Assembly (NCBI GenBank): GCA_015055615.1
Contig: SVHT01000001.1
Location: forward strand, 124,001 to 188,000
Length of the DNA: 64,000 bases
Direction of reading: 5' to 3'
DNA from: Clostridiales bacterium
GTDB taxonomy: Bacteria; Bacillota; Clostridia; Christensenellales; Borkfalkiaceae
Both the position numbers and the translations under genes were made by a program. The notes under the pieces were generated by a model. That model saw nothing but the letters and a program-made list of their open reading frames with translations, made no database searches and was not told the origin of the DNA. Of the stretch, positions 56,657-64,000 are shown piece by piece (position 1 is the stretch's first letter; every line of letters starts with the position of its first letter).

Positions 56657-57109
56657 ATGTTACGATCAGCAAGACACGCGAAAATTTTAGAGATTATTTC
56701 GCAAAATGAAATTGAAACGCAGGAAGAACTCTGCGCTGAATTGAATAAACTCAATTACGTTGTAACGCAAGCGACGATTTCGCGCGATATCCGCGATTTA
56801 CGCTTGTTCAAAGTCGCAGGTATTGAAAAGAAATACCGCTATGCGTACATAAACGAAGGCGAGGGGGAAATTTCGCCGAAAATGAAGAGCTTGTTCCGCG
56901 ATTGCGTGCTTTCGGTAAAAGCGGCGCAAAATCTCGTCGTGATAAAAACGTTGAGCGGTAACGGCGCAAACGCTGGTACGGTAGTAGATAAATTGAACCA
57001 CGAGGAAATCGTCGGTTCAGTTGCGGGCGACGATACGTTGCTCGTTGTGTGCGCGGATAACGTCGCTGCGGAAAAGGTTGTAGATAAGATTTTGGAGTTT
57101 ATCAAATAA
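56657..57109 (+). CDS. argR: Arginine repressor family regulator
   Basis: KILEIISQNEIETQEELCAELNKLNYVVTQATISRDIRDLRLFKV; C-terminal VGSVAGDDTLLVVC. Confidence 0.93.
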   Translation: MLRSARHAKILEIISQNEIETQEELCAELNKLNYVVTQATISRDIRDLRLFKVAGIEKKYRYAYINEGEGEISPKMKSLFRDCVLSVKAAQNLVVIKTLSGNGANAGTVVDKLNHEEIVGSVAGDDTLLVVCADNVAAEKVVDKILEFIK

Positions 57110-57142
57110 ATTTCTACGTTTTGTAAATAAAGGATAAAAACT

Positions 57143-58843
57143 ATGCTGCAAAGGCTGACCATTAAAAACGTTGCGTTAATTGAAAATGCGGATATAACGT
57201 TCGCGGAAGGATTGAACGTCCTTTCGGGCGAAACGGGGGCGGGGAAATCGGTAATTCTGGACTCCGTCAATTTCGTTTTAGGCGCAAAAGCCGACCGTTC
57301 TATGATTCGCTACGGCGAAACGGAATCTATGGTTAAGGCTGAGTTTTTCGTGCCCGAAAACTCGAAAGCGGTGGCGGCTTTGCGTGAAATGGATATCGAT
57401 TCGGACGGGGAGATTATCATTTCCCGAAAGTTTACGGAAAACGGTAAAAACGCCATAAAAATCAACGGAAACACCGTGACTGCGGCGATGTTGCGTCAAG
57501 TCACCGATTCGCTTGTAGACGTGCATGGGCAAAGCGAGCATTTCTTTTTGCTCAAAGAGAGCAATCAACTGAAAATGCTCGACGACGTGATTGGCGAGGA
57601 AATATCGCAAGCAAAGGAAAAGCTGTCCGCGCTTTTAAAAGAAAACCGCCACGTCGAAGAACAAATAGAGAAATTGGGCGGGGATGAACAGGAACGCAGT
57701 CGCCGTTTGGATATTTTGCGTTTTCAAATCGATGAAATCGAGGCAGTCAATTTGCAGGACGGTGAAGAGGAAGAACTGCTTGTAAAACGCAACAAAATCA
57801 ATAATTTAGAAAAAATTATTTCCGCCCTTAAAGACGCTTTGTCTGTATTGGAAAGCGAGGGGGGCGTATCGGACGGCTTGCGTATGGCCAACCGTAGCCT
57901 TGCAAATATTGCGCGCTTGGACGAAGAATATTCGGCGATTTGCGACCGTTTAGAAGGCTTGGCGGGCGAGGCAGAGGATATTTCTGCAACCTTGTCGGAT
58001 ATGGGCGAGGAATTGTATTTTGACGAAAACGAGGCGACGGAAGTTGAGTCGAGATTGGATGCGATTCGCGCGTTAAAGCGTAAATACGGGGCTAATAAAG
58101 AGGCTATCGACGAATATTTGCGTATAATCAGCGAGGAATATGCGTTGTTGTCCGATTGCGAGGGAAAATATGCAGAATTGACCGCGGAAAAAGCAAAAAT
58201 CGAGGAAAAAATATATAAAATCTGCCGTGAGATAACCGCTATGCGCCAAAAACACGGCGAGGCTTTTTGTGCCCGTGTAACAAACGAGCTAAAAACCTTA
58301 AATATAGCCAGCGCGCAATTTGCTATTGATTTTAAAGCATACAGCAAAGAGGACGTTCACCGCGCAAATACAAACGGTTTGGACGAAATTTGTTTTCTTT
58401 TCTCGGCGAACGCAGGCGAACCGATGAAACCGCTTGGAAAGATTATCAGCGGCGGTGAAATGAGCCGATTTATGTTAGCGGTTAAAACACAGCTTTCGCA
58501 GGTAAACGAGATTTGTACTTATATTTTCGACGAAATCGACGCTGGTATTAGCGGAAAAACGGCGAAGGTCGTCGGGGAAAAGCTTGCGCGCATTGCAAAC
58601 AATACGCAAATTTTGGCAGTTTCCCACTTGGCGCAAATTGCCGTCATGAGCGATAAAGAATTCCTTATTCAAAAAGAAGAACAAGACGGAAAGACCTTGA
58701 CAAACGTTCTGCCTTTAAATGAAGAGCAAAAAACGCTGGAAATCGTGCGTCTACTTGGTGGCGAAGGCGGAGACGAGTATGCCTATAAACACGCTGAGGA
58801 GTTAATAAAGCAGGCAAAAGAATACAAAAATTCCATAAAATAA
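57143..58843 (+). CDS. recN: DNA repair protein RecN
   Basis: LNVLSGETGAGKSVILDSV, ISGGEMSRFMLAVKTQL, IFDEIDAGISGKTA. Confidence 0.95.
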   Translation: MLQRLTIKNVALIENADITFAEGLNVLSGETGAGKSVILDSVNFVLGAKADRSMIRYGETESMVKAEFFVPENSKAVAALREMDIDSDGEIIISRKFTENGKNAIKINGNTVTAAMLRQVTDSLVDVHGQSEHFFLLKESNQLKMLDDVIGEEISQAKEKLSALLKENRHVEEQIEKLGGDEQERSRRLDILRFQIDEIEAVNLQDGEEEELLVKRNKINNLEKIISALKDALSVLESEGGVSDGLRMANRSLANIARLDEEYSAICDRLEGLAGEAEDISATLSDMGEELYFDENEATEVESRLDAIRALKRKYGANKEAIDEYLRIISEEYALLSDCEGKYAELTAEKAKIEEKIYKICREITAMRQKHGEAFCARVTNELKTLNIASAQFAIDFKAYSKEDVHRANTNGLDEICFLFSANAGEPMKPLGKIISGGEMSRFMLAVKTQLSQVNEICTYIFDEIDAGISGKTAKVVGEKLARIANNTQILAVSHLAQIAVMSDKEFLIQKEEQDGKTLTNVLPLNEEQKTLEIVRLLGGEGGDEYAYKHAEELIKQAKEYKNSIK

Positions 58844-58924
58844 TCAATTTTTCGACAAAAACACGGGCATTTTTAAGAATAGAAAGACCTGGCTTACGCA
58901 AACTACCTTTTAACGGAGGAAAAA

Positions 58925-59950
58925 ATGCGTAAGTCAGGTATTTTTGTTATTAGCGCGGCGATGTCGTTGGTGTGTATTTACGGCGGCCACACCGCGAAAG
59001 ATATAATCAGCGTTTCTGCGGCTGAAAAAATTGAAAAAACGGTATACGTCGGAGGTATGTCGGCGGGTTTTACCCTTAAAACAGGCACAGCACAAGTGAT
59101 TGGAACGTGCGAAGTGATTACAGAAAACGGTTTTTGTGCGCCTGCGGCAAGGGCAGGGCTTCGCGCGGGCGACAATATTAAAAAAGTAGGCGGTATAACC
59201 GTTGAAACAGTAACCGAACTCAATGAGGTGATCAATGAAAGCAAGGGAAAATGCTTGGATTTTGAAATTGAAAGAGGCGGGAAAGTTTTTAATATTTCCA
59301 TACAGCCCGTTTTGGATAAAAATACGGCGCGTTATAAAATCGGCGTACTGGTCCGCGATTGCGTTTCGGGAATTGGTACGGTAACGTATATCGAAAAGGA
59401 TAGCGGACGGTTTGGTTCGCTTGGGCATTCGGTTACAGGAGAAAACAACCATGAAATGACCGTTTCCGACGGCTCTGTTTATGAATGCAGTATTGTGGGC
59501 GTAAGCAAGGGAATACGCGGTAAAGCGGGCGAGCTTCGCGGTATGTTTTTGACGGATAAAAGTATCGGAAATGCAGAAAAACTCTGCGATTGCGGTATTT
59601 TCGGTCAAGTAAGCGAAGAGTTTATGATGGACGATTTAATGCGTACGGTTGCAAGCTCTGACGAGGTAAAACCAGGGAGCGCGTGCATTTATTCGACCAT
59701 CAATGGATTAGAACCAAAACGCTATGAAATCGAAATTGTAAAGGTCGATAAACGCAATAAAGAGCATAAAAATTACGTGATAAGAATTGTTGACGACGAG
59801 TTAATTGCTGAAACGGGGGGAATCGTGCAAGGTATGAGCGGTAGCCCAATATTGCAAAACGGTAAGCTTGTTGGAGCGGTAACGCACGTCTTTTTAAACG
59901 ACCCAACGCGAGGCTATGGTATTGATATTGACGTAATGTTGCGAGAATAA
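58925..59950 (+). CDS. spoIVB: SpoIVB peptidase (PDZ + S55)
   Basis: PDZ APAARAGLRAGDNIKKVGG; GSLGHSVTG; GGIVQGMSGSPILQNGKLVGAVTHVF. Confidence 0.95.
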   Translation: MRKSGIFVISAAMSLVCIYGGHTAKDIISVSAAEKIEKTVYVGGMSAGFTLKTGTAQVIGTCEVITENGFCAPAARAGLRAGDNIKKVGGITVETVTELNEVINESKGKCLDFEIERGGKVFNISIQPVLDKNTARYKIGVLVRDCVSGIGTVTYIEKDSGRFGSLGHSVTGENNHEMTVSDGSVYECSIVGVSKGIRGKAGELRGMFLTDKSIGNAEKLCDCGIFGQVSEEFMMDDLMRTVASSDEVKPGSACIYSTINGLEPKRYEIEIVKVDKRNKEHKNYVIRIVDDELIAETGGIVQGMSGSPILQNGKLVGAVTHVFLNDPTRGYGIDIDVMLRE

Positions 59951-59956
59951 TGAAAA

Positions 59957-59989
59957 CTATGTTACACATAATAATTATGTCAGGCATAG
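59957..59989. repeat. Second copy of 33-bp palindromic repeat (intergenic)
   Basis: CTATGTTACACATAATAATTATGTCAGGCATAG, same length and 26/33 identical to 40974-41006 by hand count. Confidence 0.7.
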
Positions 59990-60013
59990 CAGTCGGGCGA
60001 TGAGGAGTGGAAT

Positions 60014-61249
60014 ATGAAGAAAAAGTTAGGTATTGTTGGGTTTGTTAGTACGGCAGTTTCTCTTTGTTGTATATGCGCAGGTAGCGTTTTTCAAAAAACG
60101 GTGAAAGTGGACGCAAAAGAAATGCCTTTCTGCGTGCAGAATTGTGCTGAAACGCAGGAAAATAAAGGGAAAAAGGACCATTTGAACTTGCGCGCAAAAT
60201 CGGCTTACGTCATGGATTTTGGAACGGAAACACCGATATATTCGCAAAATGAAAAGTCACGTTTGCCGATTGCGAGCATGTGTAAAATTATGACGTTATT
60301 GCTCTCGTTTGAGGCGATTGACGAAGGGATTTTGGATATAAACGAAGAGATTGTCGTCAGCGAACGCGCGGCGTCTATGGGCGGTTCGCAGGTTTTTTTA
60401 GAAGCGAACGCAAAATATTCTGTCAATGAACTGATAAAAAGTATCGTAGTTTGTTCCGCAAACGACAGTTGTGTGGCTATGGCAGAACGAATCGCGGGGA
60501 GTGAAGACGTTTTCGTGGAAAGAATGAACGAAAAAGCCAAAGAAATTGGCGCAAACGACACTTTGTTTGCAAATTGTACGGGCTTGCCAAAAGAGCCGCA
60601 ATATTCCTGTGCTAAGGACGTCGCGATTATACTAAAAAACCTTTTAAAACACGAGGATTATTACACGTTTAGTAAGGTTTGGATGGATAATTTTCAACAT
60701 CCGAAGGGGCGACACACAGAGATAACGAACACAAATAAATTGGTGCGTTTTTACGACGGCTGTGACGGTGGAAAGACGGGCTTTACGAACGAGGCGGGCT
60801 TTTGCCTTGCGGCAACCGCAAAACGCGGAGATATGCGCATTATTTCCGTGGTAATTGGCGAAGAAAGCAGTCAAAATCGTTTTGACGACGTTCGCACGAC
60901 TTTTGATTATGCTTTTGCTAATTATGCAGTAACCCCCGTAATCGAACAAGAAAAACCGCTTGAACAAACGGTTATGGTAAGCGGTGGCAAGCAAAAATTT
61001 TTGCGGGTATATCCCAAGGACACTTACTATGCTTTTTCTCGTCGAGGCGAAAAGGGAAATATCACCTTAGAAACCCGTTTGTTTAACGTAAAAGCTCCGA
61101 TAGCGAAAGACCAACAAGTAGGGGAAATGATTGTATATAACAACGGCGTAGAAGCGCAAAAAATCCCTTTGTTTGCGTATGAAAAAGTGGAAAAAGCAAA
61201 CTTCTTCGATTGTATTCAAGACGTTGCAAAAGATTGGAACGCTCGCTAA
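60014..61249 (+). CDS. D-alanyl-D-alanine carboxypeptidase (DacF-like)
   Basis: SRLPIASMCKIMTLLLS (SxxK), VCSANDSCVAMAE (SxN), GCDGGKTGFTNEAG (KTG). Confidence 0.93.
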   Translation: MKKKLGIVGFVSTAVSLCCICAGSVFQKTVKVDAKEMPFCVQNCAETQENKGKKDHLNLRAKSAYVMDFGTETPIYSQNEKSRLPIASMCKIMTLLLSFEAIDEGILDINEEIVVSERAASMGGSQVFLEANAKYSVNELIKSIVVCSANDSCVAMAERIAGSEDVFVERMNEKAKEIGANDTLFANCTGLPKEPQYSCAKDVAIILKNLLKHEDYYTFSKVWMDNFQHPKGRHTEITNTNKLVRFYDGCDGGKTGFTNEAGFCLAATAKRGDMRIISVVIGEESSQNRFDDVRTTFDYAFANYAVTPVIEQEKPLEQTVMVSGGKQKFLRVYPKDTYYAFSRRGEKGNITLETRLFNVKAPIAKDQQVGEMIVYNNGVEAQKIPLFAYEKVEKANFFDCIQDVAKDWNAR

Positions 61250-61265
61250 AAACGAATAAACCAAA

Positions 61266-61316
61266 CAAAAAATCCGTCAATTTCCGAAAAAACAGGGAAA
61301 AGGCGGATTTTTTTTA
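61266..61316 (+). terminator. Rho-independent terminator
   Basis: AAAAAATCCG...CGGATTTTTTTT. Confidence 0.75.
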
Positions 61317-61346
61317 TAAATTTATGTAAAAAAAGGGACTCAGCCG

Positions 61347-61375
61347 TTGCATTTTTTGTGGAAATCTGTTACAAT
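61347..61375 (+). promoter_or_regulatory. SigA-type promoter of lysA
   Basis: TTGCAT - 17 bp - TACAAT. Confidence 0.7.
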
Positions 61376-61420
61376 AATTATAACTATGTTATAATTCCTT
61401 ACAAAAGAAGGTTGAGAATT

Positions 61421-62758
61421 ATGAACGAGAGAGAAACGTTAAAAATAAACGCGAAAGGGCATTTGGAAATTGGCGGGGCAGATTGCGTTGCGCTCGCCCA
61501 GGAATTTGGCACGCCCTTATACGTATTTGACGAAAAATATATTCGCAAAATGATGTCTGTTTATCGGGATACGCTTGCGACTTATTACGATGGAAAGGGC
61601 ATGGTTTTGTATGCCTCAAAGGCCTTTTCTTGCAAAGCGATTTACCGCATAGCAGACGAAGAAAATATCGGCATTGACGTCGTATCGGGCGGTGAACTTT
61701 ATACCGCAACACAAGCCGGTTTCCCCGCTCAAAATATCTGTATGCACGGCAATAATAAACTTGATTACGAGCTTGGCGAAGCGTTGGATGCAGGGGTGGG
61801 CTATATTGTTGCGGACGCCTATTCCGAAATCGATAAAATCGACGCAGAGGCGGCAAAGCGCGGCATCGTGCAGAAAATCTTGCTTCGTATTAACCCTGGC
61901 GTTGAGGCGCATACGCACGCGTTCGTGCAGACGGCGACGACGGATAGCAAGTTCGGTTTTTCCTTGCAGAACGGAACGGCGGAAGCGGTTACTGCGTATG
62001 CTTTAACGAAAAAGAACGTACAACTCGACGGGTATCATTGTCATATCGGTTCGCAAATTTTTGAAAAACAATCGTTCGTACTTGCGGTGGAAAAATGCCT
62101 TGATTTTGCCGCGGAAATGCAGAAAAAGCTTGGATTTACCTTAAAGACCTTAAATATGGGCGGTGGATTCGGCGTATGGTACACGGACGAAGACAAGAAA
62201 ATTCCGCCTGAGGGGTATGCGGAATATTTGATTGCGCTGATTGAGGCTGTAAAAGCTAAAACAGCGGAACATAAATTGCCCTTACCGTATCTTCTTTTGG
62301 AACCTGGACGTTCGATTATCGGCGAGGCGGGAATTACGCTTTACACGGTGGGCGCGATCAAGGATATCCCCGGCGTTAGAAAATATCTTGCAGTGGACGG
62401 CGGAATGTTTGATAATCCTCGTTATGCCTTGTACCAGTCTAAATACACACCGATTTTGGCAAACCGCGCGTCGGAAGAGCCGACGGAAATCGTTTCTATT
62501 GCGGGAAAATGCTGTGAAAGCGGCGATTTGATTGCCGTCAACGTCAATCTGCCCAAGGCAGAAAGCGGGGATATTTTGGCGATTTTGTCGACGGGCGCTT
62601 ACAACTACTCCATGGCAATGAATTACAATCGCAACAAAATACCGCCTTGCGTACTTGTCAAGGACGGAAAGGGAGAATATATCGTAAAACCGCAAACCTA
62701 CGAAGATATTGCGCGTAACGACGTCATTCTCGAAAGATTGTCAAAAAAGACAAAATAA
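61421..62758 (+). CDS. lysA: Diaminopimelate decarboxylase
   Basis: MVLYASKAFSCKAIYRIADEENIGIDVVSGGEL, HCHIGSQIFE, LLLEPGRSIIGEAG, GKCCESGD. Confidence 0.95.
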   Translation: MNERETLKINAKGHLEIGGADCVALAQEFGTPLYVFDEKYIRKMMSVYRDTLATYYDGKGMVLYASKAFSCKAIYRIADEENIGIDVVSGGELYTATQAGFPAQNICMHGNNKLDYELGEALDAGVGYIVADAYSEIDKIDAEAAKRGIVQKILLRINPGVEAHTHAFVQTATTDSKFGFSLQNGTAEAVTAYALTKKNVQLDGYHCHIGSQIFEKQSFVLAVEKCLDFAAEMQKKLGFTLKTLNMGGGFGVWYTDEDKKIPPEGYAEYLIALIEAVKAKTAEHKLPLPYLLLEPGRSIIGEAGITLYTVGAIKDIPGVRKYLAVDGGMFDNPRYALYQSKYTPILANRASEEPTEIVSIAGKCCESGDLIAVNVNLPKAESGDILAILSTGAYNYSMAMNYNRNKIPPCVLVKDGKGEYIVKPQTYEDIARNDVILERLSKKTK

Positions 62759-62803
62759 ACGAAAAACTACGCTGATTTTCCGCAAAACGTTCACAAGACG
62801 ACC

Positions 62804-62832
62804 TTGTATTTATCGGAAAATTATGGTATAAT
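62804..62832 (+). promoter_or_regulatory. SigA-type promoter upstream of M50 protease gene
   Basis: TTGTAT - 17 bp - TATAAT, ending 10 bp before ATG 62842. Confidence 0.75.
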
Positions 62833-62841
62833 TTTATCATT

Positions 62842-63553
62842 ATGGAATATGCAGTTTCACTTTTAGCCAGTTTGTTGGCTGTAATACTTAATCATTACGT
62901 TGCACGAATTTGCGCACGCGTTCGTCGCCTATAAATGCGGCGACCCGACGGCAAAATTCGCAGGACGTATGACCTTAAATCCCATTAGGCACTTCGACCC
63001 GATTGGGGTGGTTATGTTTGCCTTGGCAGGTTTTGGTTGGGCAAAGCCCGTTCCCGTGAACCCAAATAACTTTAAAAATTACAAATGGGGCTCGTTTTGG
63101 ACGTCAGCAGCAGGGGTTATCGTCAATTATATAACGGCGTTTTTGTTTTGTCCTTTGCTCGCATTGGTGCATATGTACGTACTGCCCGAAGTGAAAGGTA
63201 CGTACGCGTATTATTTCTTAGACACCTTCTTTTGGACAATGCTTTTAAGCTCGCTGAGTTTTTGCGTATTCAATCTTTTGCCCTTTTATCCGCTTGACGG
63301 CTTTCGCATGGTGGACGCGTTCAATAAACGCCGTGGCAATGTATTTTGGTTTTTATACAAATACGGACGTTTTATTTTACTCGGCTTGATTTTAGTGCAT
63401 TGGTTGGCGTCAATGGTACCAATGCTTGCCGTTGTTGACGTGCTTGGTTACGTGATGGAATACGTTGTAAATTTGTTTTCGATGCCGATTACAGCATTTT
63501 GGGAATGGATATTCGAGCTTTTCGGTAAACGTATACATTTTCAACTTTTTTAA
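62842..63553 (+). CDS. Site-2 protease (M50) family, apparently frameshifted just upstream of HEXXH
   Basis: MEYAVSLLASLLAVILN in frame 1, then ITLHEFAHAFVAYKCGDPTAKFAGRMTLNPIRHFDPIG in frame 2. Confidence 0.85.
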
Positions 63554-63565
63554 CAGGAGTTTTCA

Positions 63566-64000
63566 ATGGAAAAGGAAAAACTGACAATAAATTCGGTCAA
63601 AAATTTCGAAGCGGAAGTAGATTATACGACCGTTCTCGACAATTTTGAAGGACCGCTCGACCTTCTTTTGTATTTGATAAAGCAGGAAGAAATTGAGATT
63701 AAGGATATTTTCGTTTCGCAAGTAACCGAGCAATTCTTAGAGTATATGAAAGGTTTGCCGAGCTTGGATTTAGAAAAGGCGAGCGAATATCTCGATATTG
63801 CGGCTACGATAATCGATATTAAGGCGAGACGATTGGTACCGCCACCCGATTACGAAGAGGACGGCGATTACGATTCGGACGATTTCGGCTATGGCGATTA
63901 CAACCCCGAACGCGAATTGATTCAAGCCCTTGAAGAGTATCAGACGGCAAAAAAACTGAGGGAACGTGAAACGGTCGGTTACATTTTCAAAGCGCCCGAT
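63566..64000 (+). CDS. scpA: Segregation and condensation protein A (3' truncated by window edge)
   Basis: VLDNFEGPLDLLLYLIKQEEIEIKDIFVSQVTEQFLEYM. Confidence 0.92.
   Translation, partial: MEKEKLTINSVKNFEAEVDYTTVLDNFEGPLDLLLYLIKQEEIEIKDIFVSQVTEQFLEYMKGLPSLDLEKASEYLDIAATIIDIKARRLVPPPDYEEDGDYDSDDFGYGDYNPERELIQALEEYQTAKKLRERETVGYIFKAPD

Overview
The window is a 64 kb chromosomal segment from an anaerobic, probably Clostridia-like, Firmicute. Evidence for the lineage is the complete spoIIIAA-AH operon, spoIVB, an IspH-S1 fusion and the folD-ispA-dxs-tlyA-nadK-argR-recN block. Almost all genes are on the + strand. No CRISPR array, prophage or transposase was seen. The most interesting locus is 0.5-13.2 kb. 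It runs: LDH-family dehydrogenase with a malate-type Arg at the specificity position, class II fumarase, HdrB-HdrC-HdrA, MvhD/FlxD, FlxC, FlxB, FlxA, a soluble fumarate-reductase-like FrdB/FrdA pair with no membrane anchor, and an AspT/SucE-type exporter. I read it as a candidate NADH-linked, possibly electron-bifurcating, cytoplasmic fumarate reductase module for making and exporting succinate. A second energy-metabolism locus (35.3-40.3 kb) encodes a Na+-pump decarboxylase with both an acyl-CoA-type and a pyruvate-type carboxyltransferase, so its composition resembles a transcarboxylase. Other notable items: a yybP-ykoY-like (Mn2+) riboswitch before a P-type ATPase, an AroH-cytidylate kinase fusion, a CobW pair (one with a 60-bp His/Cys repeat, one fused to a YcgQ/DUF1980-like domain), a 33-bp palindromic repeat found both inside the BaiN-family gene and in an intergenic region, two apparent frameshifts (MgtC, M50 protease), a tRNA-Trp gene and several operator-like palindromes. 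All functional calls come from reading motifs by eye. No database search was run.
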